DNA of 64,000 nucleotides. It comes from Blastochloris viridis. GTDB lineage: Bacteria > Pseudomonadota > Alphaproteobacteria > Rhizobiales > Xanthobacteraceae. The notes beneath the pieces were generated by a model. It did no database searches. It was not told where the DNA came from and saw only the letters and a program-made list of their open reading frames with translations. The stretch spans positions 2,086,001 through 2,150,000 of the forward strand of contig NZ_CP012946.1 in the NCBI RefSeq assembly GCF_001402875.1, given 5' to 3'. A program made the position numbers and the translations under genes. The stretch's first letter is position 1. Each line of letters begins with the position of its first letter. Positions 7,849 to 17,975 of the stretch are shown piece after piece.

Positions 7849-9009
7849 TCACTGGCCGCCGCGGAGCGAAGGTGCGGGCGGTTCGGCGAAGCCGGCGCGC
7901 TCCGGCGTGTCGGCCGGCACTTCGGCCAGCGATGGGGTCGGGGCGTCCTCGCCGGTCTCGACCGGCCGGGACGGCGACGGTGGCGCCGGAGGTCGCGGCT
8001 GGACCGGAATCAAGGTGCGTGCGAGGTCGGCCGGCTTGGCCGACCGCGGCGACTGCGCCACCACCGGCTCGTCCATCCGCCAACTGCACAGCCTGCGGCC
8101 GCTGGCGCGCTCGGCGAGGTCAACGTGGATGTGGTTCTCGTGATAGCCGTCCGACCCAGGCCCCAGCACGGTCATGAACCGTTCGCAGGCACCACGCTTC
8201 ATTTCGGTGAGCAGGGCTTGCGGCATGTCCGGGTTGTCGATGAAGCGCCACTGGCCGTCCCGGCTCTCGAAGCCGCGGATGTCGATGGCGTTGGCGTGGC
8301 CGTGCTCGCTCATCTTGGCGAGCGGATTGCGGTTGCGGCCGCGGCAGTCGTAGCTGGCGAAGTTCTTCAGCGCCTTGAACGGGTGGCCGACACGCGCCGC
8401 GCTCGGCGCCAAATCCTCGCGCACCCAGCGCGACAGGCCCTCGGCCATGCGGCAGTTCAGCGTCGCCGCCGGCTCGATGGCGACCCGGCTGCCGTCCGCC
8501 AGCACCACCGCCGACAATTCCACCACCTCGGCGGCGCCGCAGGTCCCGACTCCCTTGACCGGCGGCACCGGCTTGGCCACGGCATAACCCAGCGCAAACA
8601 CGTTGCGGCAGTGGCCGTCGGGCGACGCTGGAAGGTTGCGCGGGACGCCGAGATCGGCCGGCTGGACGCCGACCGACGTCAACGCCAAACCGGCCGGCGG
8701 CAAGGTCGGCCGGCGCGGCGGCAACGGCACCACCGCGGCGATCGCGCCCAGCGCGGTCACCGGTTTGGGCGGCGCACCGGCGATCGACCAGGGTGACAGC
8801 GCGTGCTGCGGCGGCAGCGGCACCACGCCGGCGGCGGCAATGTCGACCGGCAGCCCGGTTTCAACCGGCAATGTGGAAAATGAAAATACCGCCTTGTGCA
8901 ATGGCAGCGGCGGCACGATCTCAATGTGCGCGCTGCCTTGCGCCAAAGCCGCACCACTCGATCCGAGGGCCAGCGCCAACGCGAAACCAGTCACAGTACG
9001 CATTTGCAT
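7849..9009 (-). CDS. Extensin-like C-terminal domain protein, exported
   Basis: A 386-residue protein with a Sec signal (F-A-L-A-L-A-L-G-S-S-G-A-A-L-A) and a Pro-rich middle. The extensin-like domain follows, with C-R-M-A-E, S-Y-D-C-R-G-R-N, S-E-H-G-H-A-N-A-I-D-I and N-H-I-H-V-D-L. The conserved His/Asp pattern resembles the metal site of D-alanyl-D-alanine carboxypeptidase-like peptidases. A periplasmic peptidoglycan role is therefore plausible but inferred. The C-terminal 80 residues are low-complexity and Pro-rich. The ATG at 9009 was chosen because AGG sits just upstream and the signal then starts at the N-terminus. Confidence 0.85.
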   Translation of the reverse strand: MQMRTVTGFALALALGSSGAALAQGSAHIEIVPPLPLHKAVFSFSTLPVETGLPVDIAAAGVVPLPPQHALSPWSIAGAPPKPVTALGAIAAVVPLPPRRPTLPPAGLALTSVGVQPADLGVPRNLPASPDGHCRNVFALGYAVAKPVPPVKGVGTCGAAEVVELSAVVLADGSRVAIEPAATLNCRMAEGLSRWVREDLAPSAARVGHPFKALKNFASYDCRGRNRNPLAKMSEHGHANAIDIRGFESRDGQWRFIDNPDMPQALLTEMKRGACERFMTVLGPGSDGYHENHIHVDLAERASGRRLCSWRMDEPVVAQSPRSAKPADLARTLIPVQPRPPAPPSPSRPVETGEDAPTPSLAEVPADTPERAGFAEPPAPSLRGGQ

Positions 9010-9291
9010 ACGTCGCCTATAGCACGGCCATAGCGGAAAGTTCACGACGGTTTGCGGCCGTGACTGCTGAGCCGGTCGCCAACGATCGCCCGAGCCGCAG
9101 CGCCACGCGCATTTGATTGTCTTTTTCAGGCGAAACCGAGCAAAATAAACTCGGTCGCAACGATTATCAGCAAAGTACCTCCGTCATTATCCGCAAGTAT
9201 TATGCCTATTGTCGACATCCACCCTCCCGCACTCGCTCGACGTGCCGTAAATCCTCGACAGCGAAAGTGGGCGAGAAGACCACCGGACTGA

Positions 9292-10821
<1,530 letters not shown>

Positions 10822-10935
10822 GGCCCTCTCCTCGGTCCGGGAGCGGCGACGCCGAGTCCTCGGGATCGTCGGAAGAGTTGATCCCGTGTTCTGAAACGGT
10901 TTCCGGGCGATCAAGCTGGGGAACCGAATTCTACG

Positions 10936-10971
10936 GTCCCGGATTGCCTGCCTTCGGCGCATGCCCGGGAC
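10936..10971. repeat. REP-like palindrome
   Basis: GTCCCGG at 10936 and CCGGGAC at 10965 flank a centre with CTTCGGC, the same plan as the palindromic units at 36.7-36.9 kb. It lies between the CoA-transferase stop and the terminator at 10983. Confidence 0.5.
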
Positions 10972-10982
10972 GAATGAAGATC

Positions 10983-11009
10983 AAAGGCCGCCCACCGGGC
11001 GGCCTTTTT
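10983..11009 (+). terminator. Rho-independent terminator after CoA-transferase gene
   Basis: A perfect 8-bp stem GGCCGCCC / GGGCGGCC with an ACC loop, extended by AAA/TTT pairing and followed by TTTTTC. The rest of the 400-bp gap up to 11225 shows nothing recognisable apart from a likely promoter area just before the next gene (GATAAAACTATAG). Confidence 0.88.
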
Positions 11010-11225
11010 CGTTTCATCGGCAGCAATCGATCGGGCCTTCGCGCGCCGGGCTGCATCAGGACACCAGATTTCGACGGCATCCGGCCCCGCGTGACGCCAC
11101 ACAGCCCCCGACGAAGTGTCAGGATGGCCGGCGGACCAAGGTGATCCATAACGATAGACAGTCCACGGGCGGGCGTGGTCAGATGGTCGATAAAACTATA
11201 GTTGTACGGAGGCGCAGTTCGGTTC

Positions 11226-12152
11226 ATGTCCACCCTGTTGGTGTCCAACCCACTGTGCCTCAATCATATGACGCCGCTCGGCCACCCCGAGCGGCCGGAC
11301 CGGCTGCGGGTGGTCGAACGCATCCTCGAGCACGAGCGCTTCCAGGTGCTGGCGCGTGAGGCGGCCCAGCCGGTCGAGATCGACGTCGCCGCCCGCGTCC
11401 ACCCGATGCACTACCTTGAAATGCTGCACGATTCCTCCCCGCTCGAGGGCATGGTGCAGATCGACAACGACACCTCGCTGTCGCCGGGCACATGGCACGC
11501 GGCGCGGCTGTCCGCCGGCGGCTCGGTGATGGCGGTCGACGAGGTGATGACCGGCAAGGTCACCAACGCTTTCGTCGCCATCCGGCCGCCCGGCCACCAC
11601 GCCGAGAGCGCAACCCCGATGGGGTTCTGCTACCTCAACAACGCCGCGGTGGCCGCCCGCCACGCCCAGGCCGCCTATGGCGCCGGCCGCGTCGCCATCG
11701 TCGATTTCGACGTCCATCACGGCAACGGCACCCAGCAGATCTTTTGGAGCGATCCGAGCGTCATGTATTGCTCCACCCACGAGATGCCGCTCTATCCCGG
11801 CACCGGGGCGCCGAGCGAGACCGGGGTCGGCAACATCGTCAATGTGCCGCTCGCCGCCGGCGACGGCGGCCCGGAGTTCAAAGCTGCCTATGACGGCATC
11901 ATCTTCCCGCGGCTGAAGCTGTTTAAACCCGACCTCATCATCATCTCCGCCGGGTTCGACGCCCACGTCCGCGACCCGCTCGCCAACATCAATCTGATCG
12001 AGGCCGATTTCGCCTGGGTGACCAAACGGCTGATGGAGATCGCCGATGAGTCCTGCGGCAACCGGGTGGTGTCGATCCTGGAGGGCGGCTACGACCTCGA
12101 AGGCCTCGCCCGCTCTACTGCCGCCCACGTGATGACGTTGATGGGGGCGTGA
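11226..12152 (+). CDS. Histone-deacetylase-like amidohydrolase
   Basis: A 308-residue zinc amidohydrolase of the histone deacetylase / acetoin utilisation / acetylpolyamine amidohydrolase superfamily. Catalytic landmarks are all present: R-P-P-G-H-H-A-E with the His dyad near residue 124, G-F-C-Y-L-N-N, the zinc ligands in V-D-F-D-V-H-H-G-N-G-T, S-A-G-F-D-A-H and E-G-G-Y-D-L. It removes acetyl groups from an amine such as acetyl-lysine or an acetylpolyamine; which one is not decided by the sequence. A TTG start eight codons upstream is possible because a GGAGG lies between the two, but the ATG gives the usual N-terminus. Confidence 0.9.
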   Translation: MSTLLVSNPLCLNHMTPLGHPERPDRLRVVERILEHERFQVLAREAAQPVEIDVAARVHPMHYLEMLHDSSPLEGMVQIDNDTSLSPGTWHAARLSAGGSVMAVDEVMTGKVTNAFVAIRPPGHHAESATPMGFCYLNNAAVAARHAQAAYGAGRVAIVDFDVHHGNGTQQIFWSDPSVMYCSTHEMPLYPGTGAPSETGVGNIVNVPLAAGDGGPEFKAAYDGIIFPRLKLFKPDLIIISAGFDAHVRDPLANINLIEADFAWVTKRLMEIADESCGNRVVSILEGGYDLEGLARSTAAHVMTLMGA

Positions 12153-12238
12153 GGCTGCGCCACAGCGGGACACACCGGCAGCCGGTGCGAGAAAGTAGTA
12201 ATTTTCATAAGAAAAAACGGTAAATCAACAAAACGGTT

Positions 12239-12487
12239 ATGCCAAATCTTGAAAAGATCAGCGGCGCACTCACCGGCGAACAAGTGTTTGCGATCCGCGC
12301 CGCTGTTGATGGCGGCGAGTAGGCGACCACAGGCGAAGTCGTCCGTGATGCTATTCGGGACCGGCCGGCCAAACGGGAACTGCGGCAGCAAAAAATCAAT
12401 CACCTGCGCAAACTCTGGGATGACAGCATCGCGAGTGGCGATGCAGGCCCCGTAGATATGATTGATACCCGAGGCCCTGAAGGCTGA
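12239..12487 (+). pseudogene. ParD-type antitoxin gene broken by an amber codon
   Basis: Read in one frame, the 82 codons match the layout of ParD / CC2985-type antitoxins. The N-terminal strand M-P-N-L-E-K-I-S-G-A-L-T-G-E-Q is followed by G-E-stop-A-T-T-G-E-V-V-R-D-A-I-R and then K-R-E-L-R-Q and L-R-K-L-W-D-D. The only defect is a TAG at 12320-12322, where intact relatives usually have a Tyr in G-E-Y-A-T. A single TAC or TAT to TAG change explains it. No ParE toxin gene is visible downstream, so the pair is also incomplete. Reading frame and protein-like character are otherwise kept, suggesting recent loss. Confidence 0.75.
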
Positions 12488-12924
12488 CCTTTCTCGGCCT
12501 CATGGTGAGGAGGCTGCCACCGGGTCGCGCCGCAGGCGCGCCCGATGCCAGGCTCCGCAGCCGTCTCGAAGCATGGGGCCGACCTCAGCTTCTCAAGTCC
12601 GCCCTGTAACTTGAATGCGCCGCGATCGGGTAAGCTACCCGGTGCGGTAACGGGTGGGAGACCGAAGCCGCCTGGGTCGTTGGAGACCGTGAGTGAGATC
12701 GGCCGCCCCACTCGTCGTTCCTTCGAACCCGGACAGTCGCCAGGGCCGCAAGAGCTCGCTTCGCCGCCACCAAAGGGCGCCGCTCGCAGGCGGATCACCT
12801 TTCGCCGAGCGAGACACCGTCAAGCGGGACGCGACCCGATCCCTTGCCCTCCGCCGCGTGGCGAACGATCGGCTGTTGCGGTATTCTTTCGCTCAGGATG
12901 CGACTTTGTTTTCGGGAATGCAGG
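12488..12924. other. Unassigned, possibly structured intergenic stretch
   Basis: About 440 bp between the dead antitoxin gene and the fusion-protein gene. The first 100 bp looks like a degenerate palindromic repeat (CTCATGGTGAGGAGG with a distant GTCTCGAAGCATGGGG). The part around 12600-12720 is full of short complementary blocks such as ATCGGGTAAGCTACCCGGT and might be a remnant of a structured RNA. The frames that cross it have shadow-like composition. No gene is called. Confidence 0.3.
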
Positions 12925-14154
12925 ATGGCCGGGGCGCGGACAAGCCAGACACACCCCCTTCAGATCGCGGAGGTGCGCGCCAGCCCCTCGCAGGGGCGGA
13001 TCGGGATTACATTCTGCCCCGGCAAGCACGACAATGCCGCGAGCACGGGGGCTTGGGCACGCGACCTAACGGCAGATCTCGACGTCATCAAAGCATGGGG
13101 CGCGGGTCTGGTGCTGACGCTGGTCGAGCCGGCCGAGCTCGCAGCGCTCAAGGTGCCCCATCTCGGCGCGGAAATCCGAAGCCGGGGGCTCGATTGGCGG
13201 CACCTGCCGATCGCGGACTACTCGGTACCGACCGAGGCCTTCGAGCGAGAATGGCAGAGCCACGGCCGGGACATTCGCGCGCTGATAAGCGGCGGCACTG
13301 ACGTGGTGGTGCATTGCAAGGGCGGGCTCGGCCGGGCTGGCATGATTGCCGCCCGGCTTCTCATCGAACTCGGCCTGACGCCGGAGCAGGCAATCCAGGA
13401 CGTCCGCCGCGCCCGCAAAGGCGCGATCGAGACCCCGGCGCAGCTCGCGCTGGTCAGGCGGACGAGGGCCATTATCTCCACGGATGCCGACGCCATCGAC
13501 ACCGCGACCATGCAGAAGGTCGGCGGCCGGATGGGAAGCAATCCGGCCGGCGTCTATCAGGACAGCAGCGGCCGGCGGTTCTACGTGAAGTCGCTGGAAT
13601 CGCCCGCGCATGCGCGCAACGAGATCCTTGCGGCGAAGCTCTACCAGCTGGCCGGGGCGCCGACGCTGACCTATGTGAGCGCGAAGGAGCCGAACGAGGT
13701 GGCGACCGTGTTTGTCGACCTCGACAAGAAGCATGTCTCGCAGCTCAGCGACGGCGAGCGCCGGCAGGCGCAGCGCTGGTTCGGGGTGCACGCCTGGACA
13801 GCGAACTGGGACGCAGCCGGATTCGACGGCGACAACCAGGGGGTCGCCGGCGGGGTCGTCTTGACGCTCGATGTCGGCGGCGCGCTCGAGTTTCGGGCGC
13901 AGGGGGACCCCAAAGGCAGAGCATTCGGGGCGAGCGTTCGCGAGCTCGACACCTTGCGCACCGACGCGGACAACACTCACGCGGTCCGGCTGTTCGGCGA
14001 CATCGGCCCTGCCGAGATCGGTGATGCCATCGCTGTGGTGACACGAATTCCGGACGCTGCGATTCGGAGGGTCGTCGCCGAGAATGGCGGCAGCAGCTCG
14101 CTTGCCGAAAAAATGATCGCCCGCAAAGCCGACATGGCAAGGCGCGTGGCCTGA
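12925..14154 (+). CDS. Dual-specificity-type phosphatase fused to a kinase-like domain
   Basis: A 409-residue protein with two catalytic-looking halves. Residues 20-190 form a dual-specificity / CDKN3-like phosphatase domain: the P-loop H-C-K-G-G-L-G-R gives nucleophile Cys131 and Arg137, and Asp98 in A-D-Y-S-V-P is a likely general acid. Residues about 200-350 look like a kinase-fold domain. It has a glycine-rich G-S-N-P-A-G-V-Y-Q loop at 204, Lys222 in F-Y-V-K, Glu233 in R-N-E-I-L-A-A-K, N-W-D (294-296) with D-N (303-304), and D-V-G-G (316) in the metal-binding position. Similar C-terminal domains occur in phage-type proteins (recollection, unchecked). It converges on draG with only 12 bp between stops. 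The start could also be the ATG at 12898. Confidence 0.8.
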   Translation: MAGARTSQTHPLQIAEVRASPSQGRIGITFCPGKHDNAASTGAWARDLTADLDVIKAWGAGLVLTLVEPAELAALKVPHLGAEIRSRGLDWRHLPIADYSVPTEAFEREWQSHGRDIRALISGGTDVVVHCKGGLGRAGMIAARLLIELGLTPEQAIQDVRRARKGAIETPAQLALVRRTRAIISTDADAIDTATMQKVGGRMGSNPAGVYQDSSGRRFYVKSLESPAHARNEILAAKLYQLAGAPTLTYVSAKEPNEVATVFVDLDKKHVSQLSDGERRQAQRWFGVHAWTANWDAAGFDGDNQGVAGGVVLTLDVGGALEFRAQGDPKGRAFGASVRELDTLRTDADNTHAVRLFGDIGPAEIGDAIAVVTRIPDAAIRRVVAENGGSSSLAEKMIARKADMARRVA

Positions 14155-14166
14155 GCGGCGGGCGGC

Positions 14167-15066
14167 TTAAACGCCTTCGGTGCTGGCGCCCCGCGACATC
14201 GCCAGCAGCCGCGGCACCTGCGCGCGGATGGCGTCCGCTGCGTCGCGGTCGAGCCTTGCCAGCCAGCGCGCTGGGATCGCCTCCAGCCCATAGGTGGCGC
14301 CCGCAAGCATGCCGGCAATTGCGCCTGCGGTGTCGGCGTCACCACCTTGATTGACGGTTTGGACGACGCACTCGGCGAAGGAGTCCGCGCACAGATAGTG
14401 GTGCAGCACGGTTTGCATGGTGTCGACAATGAAGGCCGAGCATTGGCCCGGATAGGGCTCGAAGCGAAATGCCCTGTGCTTGCCCACGAGGATTTCAGCC
14501 TCCTTGCGCACGACGTCCTTCCCCTGCCCTTCAAGGAGGCCATGCGCCATGCGCACGAGCGCGAGGCAGGCGTCGTCCGACAGCGGATGATGATGCGTGG
14601 CGTGCGCCTGCGCCAGCGTCCACGATTCCACCGTGCCGGGCTGGCCAAATGTCGCGAGCGCCACGGGCAGAATGCGCATCGCGGCGCCGTTGCCGGCGTC
14701 GCCTTCGGAAAACGAGCCTTCGACGGTGCCCTCCACGACATAGCGCCGAATACCGCGCCGGCAGGTGTTGCCAACATCGGCCGGCCCGGTCTTCAGCCAC
14801 GCCGCGAATTCGTCGCAGACGTCGCGGGCGTCCAGCCCACCCTTGCGGATGATCGAGCGCCCCAGCGCGAGCGCCATCTCGGTGTCGTCGGTCACCTGCC
14901 CCGGCTTGAGCCTCAGCCAGCCGCCGCCGACGATGTCGCGATGCACGCCATACTGCGCCGCGATTTCGCTCCTGGTCATGAACTCGACCGTGGCGCCGAG
15001 CGCGTCGCCGATGGCGAAGCCAAGATAGGCCGCGAGCGCGCGGCTCTCCACAGTCAGCGCGGGCAT
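14167..15066 (-). CDS. draG: ADP-ribosylglycohydrolase (dinitrogenase reductase-activating glycohydrolase type)
   Basis: A 299-residue ADP-ribosylglycohydrolase. In nitrogen fixers DraG removes ADP-ribose from an Arg of the nitrogenase Fe protein and so switches the enzyme back on. Metal-binding Asp motifs are visible: G-F-A-I-G-D-A-L-G-A near the N-terminus, V-T-D-D-T-E-M-A-L and G-G-D-A-D-T-A-G-A-I-A-G-M. Length and motif spacing are normal. The draT-like gene lies 12 bp upstream in the same direction, the expected partner, and the two should be cotranscribed. Without draT next door the call would be only ADP-ribosylglycohydrolase. Confidence 0.9.
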   Translation of the reverse strand: MPALTVESRALAAYLGFAIGDALGATVEFMTRSEIAAQYGVHRDIVGGGWLRLKPGQVTDDTEMALALGRSIIRKGGLDARDVCDEFAAWLKTGPADVGNTCRRGIRRYVVEGTVEGSFSEGDAGNGAAMRILPVALATFGQPGTVESWTLAQAHATHHHPLSDDACLALVRMAHGLLEGQGKDVVRKEAEILVGKHRAFRFEPYPGQCSAFIVDTMQTVLHHYLCADSFAECVVQTVNQGGDADTAGAIAGMLAGATYGLEAIPARWLARLDRDAADAIRAQVPRLLAMSRGASTEGV

Positions 15067-15078
15067 GCGACCGTCTCC

Positions 15079-15915
15079 TCAAACATAGTCCACGCTCACC
15101 CGAAATTCGCCGCCGATCGCCAGATACTCGCGTTCGCCCTTCAAGAGATACGAGGGCAACAGGCCGTTGAAAAACAGGATTTTACTGACAGGAACGCGCG
15201 CCGTGAGGATCATGTCGCCGAAGCAGTCAGCGACGCCGCGGTCGGACGAAAACGACACAAGGTTGTTGAGCCGGATCACCGCCGCGTGCTTGTCCGTCCG
15301 CTCCACGATCCAATGCTCATCGAAGTCATTGACGCCGCGAAACAGCGTCAGATGCGTCTCGCCCGGAAACGCGAAACGCTGAATGGCCCATTGGCAGAAC
15401 TCGAACAGAAGATCGAGCTGCACCCAGATCGCGTTGTCATGGAAGTGGCTCGACATCTTCTCGTCGACATAGGCGGCCCAGGCGGGACTCGAAACCTGCT
15501 CGATGATTTCCTTGTGGAACGACGGGCAGACGCCGAACCGGCTCTCGACCCAGCCCTTCAGCACGGCGCCTTCCGGGCCGTTGCTGTCGAAGCTCCAGCC
15601 GGTGATCAGCCGCAGGAACGACGAGCGATAGCGGCGCTTTCCGCAGGATGCCGCGTCGCGCTGTTCGGGATCGATGCCGAACATCGCCATCATGTAGCAG
15701 AAGAACGCTTCACCCGCCTCGGCGAGGTCGCCCGCCCGCTCCAGCATGCTGAACAGGCTGCGGTTCATCTCGCATACGCCCCAGATGTGCAGCGGAACCG
15801 GCGCTTCGTTGAAAGCGCAACTCTCCAGCCACTCCGAGGGCCGCCCCACGAGGTTGGTCGAATGGCCGATGCCGCGCCGCATGCGAGATCCCGCGTCTTC
15901 CATCGCTTGGAGCAT
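15079..15915 (-). CDS. draT: NAD+--dinitrogen-reductase ADP-ribosyltransferase
   Basis: A roughly 278-residue protein of the DraT family, which transfers ADP-ribose from NAD+ to the nitrogenase Fe protein and switches nitrogen fixation off in response to ammonium or energy loss. The triad of arginine-specific ADP-ribosyltransferases is visible: Arg in L-F-R-G-V-N-D, the S-F-S-S-D motif, and E-R-E in K-G-E-R-E-Y-L. N-terminal segments F-N-E-A-P-V-P-L-H-I and E-M-N-R-S-L-F fit the family. It precedes draG by 12 bp. The start is uncertain among 15924 (TTG), 15915 and 15903. I saw no clear sigma-54 promoter upstream. Confidence 0.88.
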   Translation of the reverse strand: MLQAMEDAGSRMRRGIGHSTNLVGRPSEWLESCAFNEAPVPLHIWGVCEMNRSLFSMLERAGDLAEAGEAFFCYMMAMFGIDPEQRDAASCGKRRYRSSFLRLITGWSFDSNGPEGAVLKGWVESRFGVCPSFHKEIIEQVSSPAWAAYVDEKMSSHFHDNAIWVQLDLLFEFCQWAIQRFAFPGETHLTLFRGVNDFDEHWIVERTDKHAAVIRLNNLVSFSSDRGVADCFGDMILTARVPVSKILFFNGLLPSYLLKGEREYLAIGGEFRVSVDYV

Positions 15916-16054
15916 TCTCCGCAACGGCGGATACCGGCGTTTTGCGAAATATTAAACGTTACGTCAAAGGCTTAGAGCAATCGCGGAGAAAAAACACACC
16001 GGTGGCCCCGTCCAACAGCTCCCGGCGTCCAGACTTCGAGCCGCGGTCGGTTCA

Positions 16055-16087
16055 CCGAAAGCCCTGGTTCGCACCCAGCGCTTTCGG
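16055..16087. repeat. Imperfect hairpin between draT and hflX
   Basis: CCGAAAGC (16055-16062) pairs with GCTTTCGG (16080-16087), with an inner CTGG/CCAG stem and a TTCGCAC-type loop. It lies 40 bp past the hflX stop and upstream of draT on the same strand. It could end hflX transcripts, but no T-tract follows. Confidence 0.4.
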
Positions 16088-16125
16088 CGTGGTCGCTTCC
16101 GGAATTGCGAGGTGATGGAACCTGA

Positions 16126-17496
16126 TCACGGGTTCGGCGGGAACCGTCGGTCGATCTCCTCCAGCCGCTCGGGCGATACCCGCACCGTGACCAGCGTGCG
16201 CCCGGTCTCCGCGTCGCCTGAGCGTTCGATCACGTCGGCGTGGCGATAGAGCCAGGCCAGCCCCTGCCCGTCCTCGGGCGCCAAAGACACCGTGCGGGTG
16301 ATGCGCCCAGCGGTGATGCGCGTCTCGATGCGGTCGAGCAGCGCCTCGACCCCCTCCCCGCTCAAGGCGGACACCAGCGCCGGCTGCTGCTCGGCCGGCC
16401 GACGCGCGGCCTCGGCGTCGAGCTGCGCCCGCGCCTCGCCTTCGATCAGGTCGACCTTATTCCACACCTCGACGATACGGGCATGGTCGTCCGAATCGAT
16501 GCCGAGTTCGCCCAGCACATCGGCGACGTCGGCGGCCTGAGCGGCGGTGTCGATATGGGCAACGTCGCGCACGTGCAGGATCAGGTCGGCCTCGATCACC
16601 TCTTCCAGTGTGGCGCGGAACGCCGCCACCAGCGTAGTTGGCAACTCGGAGATGAAGCCGACGGTGTCGGACAGGATGATGCGGGTGCCATGCGGCAGAC
16701 CGACCGCCCGCAACGTCGGGTCGAGCGTGGCGAACAACAGGTTCTCGGCGAACACCTCGGCCCGCGTCAGCCGGTTGAACAGCGTCGATTTGCCGGCATT
16801 GGTGTAGCCGACCAGCGCAACCACCGGGAACGGAACCCGCTCGCGGCTTTTGCGGTGCAGCGCGCGGGTGCGCGTCACCTGCTCCAGCTCGCGTTCGATC
16901 GAGATGATGCGCTCGCCGATCAGGCGACGGTCGGTCTCGATCTGGGTCTCGCCGGGGCCGCCGAGGAAGCCGAAGCCACCGCGCTGGCGTTCAAGATGGG
17001 TCCATGACCGTACCAGCCGGCTCTTTTGATAGTTGAGGTGGGCGAGTTCGACCTGCAGCGTGCCCTCGCGGGTGCGCGCGCGCCGTCCGAAAATCTCGAG
17101 AATCAGCGCGGTGCGGTCGATGACCTTGGTCTTCCACGCCCGTTCCAGATTGCGCTGCTGAACCGGCGAGAGGCTGGCGTCGACATAGGCGAGGTCGATC
17201 CGTTCGGCCTCGATGAGGCCGGCGAGTTCCTCGACCTTGCCCTTGCCGAGGAAGGTGGCGGGACGCACGTCGGCCAGCGGCACCAGCGTGGCGACCACGA
17301 CGTCGAGGTCGATCGCGGCGGCAAGGCCGGTCGCCTCGTCCAGCCGGGCGTCCGGCGTGCGCGTCGATCCGGCTGCACCGGCACGCGATCGGTCGCGGCT
17401 GCGCACAGGGACCAGCACCGCGGCGCGGGTCGGCGCCACCCTGGTGTCGTGGGCGGCGCCGCGGGCACCGGGGCGCGACTCATCAAAGAAACTCAA
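16126..17496 (-). CDS. hflX: Ribosome-associated GTPase HflX
   Basis: A 456-residue GTPase of the HflX family, which binds the large ribosomal subunit and splits stalled ribosomes after stress. The N-terminal HflX domain with F-L-G-K-G-K-V-E and the [10 protein letters not shown] helix is followed by the G domain: P-loop [11 protein letters not shown], switch II D-T-V-G-F-I and N-K-V-D-L for guanine. The Ala-rich N-terminal tail is typical of this lineage. Its start codon directly follows the hfq stop, the conserved hfq-hflX order, so the two are probably one operon. Confidence 0.95.
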   Translation of the reverse strand: MSFFDESRPGARGAAHDTRVAPTRAAVLVPVRSRDRSRAGAAGSTRTPDARLDEATGLAAAIDLDVVVATLVPLADVRPATFLGKGKVEELAGLIEAERIDLAYVDASLSPVQQRNLERAWKTKVIDRTALILEIFGRRARTREGTLQVELAHLNYQKSRLVRSWTHLERQRGGFGFLGGPGETQIETDRRLIGERIISIERELEQVTRTRALHRKSRERVPFPVVALVGYTNAGKSTLFNRLTRAEVFAENLLFATLDPTLRAVGLPHGTRIILSDTVGFISELPTTLVAAFRATLEEVIEADLILHVRDVAHIDTAAQAADVADVLGELGIDSDDHARIVEVWNKVDLIEGEARAQLDAEAARRPAEQQPALVSALSGEGVEALLDRIETRITAGRITRTVSLAPEDGQGLAWLYRHADVIERSGDAETGRTLVTVRVSPERLEEIDRRFPPNP

Positions 17497-17757
17497 TTAC
17501 GTCTTCTCGGCAGGAACCGCCTCGTCAGCTGCGTCGAACAACTGAACGGGCTGGCCCGGCATGATCGTGGAAATGGCGTGCTTATAGACAAGCTGCGAGT
17601 GTCCGTCCCGCCGCAGGAGAACACAAAAGTTGTCGAACCATGTCACCACCCCCTGCAGCTTCACACCGTTCACGAGGAATATTGTCAGCGGTACTTTATG
17701 TTTGCGGACGTGATTGAGGAAGGTGTCCTGTAAATTCTGAGCACGTTCAGCCGGCAT
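17497..17757 (-). CDS. hfq: RNA chaperone Hfq
   Basis: An 86-residue Sm-like RNA chaperone that forms a hexamer and pairs small RNAs with target mRNAs. The Sm1 part [16 protein letters not shown] and the Sm2 motif Y-K-H-A-I-S-T are all present. In several Rhizobiales Hfq also controls nifA expression (general knowledge), which is notable because draTG lies just downstream. The ATG at 17757 gives the standard N-terminus M-P-A-E-R-A-Q. The frame is open further upstream, but that part does not look like protein. Confidence 0.96.
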   Translation of the reverse strand: MPAERAQNLQDTFLNHVRKHKVPLTIFLVNGVKLQGVVTWFDNFCVLLRRDGHSQLVYKHAISTIMPGQPVQLFDAADEAVPAEKT

Positions 17758-17975
17758 TTTCTTGGTCCATTGTCTGTCGATTCGGCTGGAAGGAATCGGC
17801 TTTTGTTTTGCCCTGCAGCGGGCGGCGCAGATCAGGCTGCGACGCAGAGGTGGACACGGAACATTAGATGGCAAACCGGGGCTAGCACGCAAGCCGGGTT
17901 GTGTCCTGCAGCAAAAAATCACGCCGGCCGCCGTTCACGAACCGGCGAACCACCCGGTTCGTCGGCCAGCAGCGG

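Noticed and set aside
12545..13069. Open frame over the gap before the phosphatase fusion gene
   Set aside because: Pro/Arg/Ser mush that overlaps the real gene start; treated as non-coding.
14347..15975. Long open frame opposite draG and draT
   Set aside because: Shadow of the two motif-complete genes; no signal of its own.
15925..16125. Sigma-54 or NifA site upstream of draT
   Set aside because: No convincing GG-N10-GC or TGT-N10-ACA match at a sensible distance.
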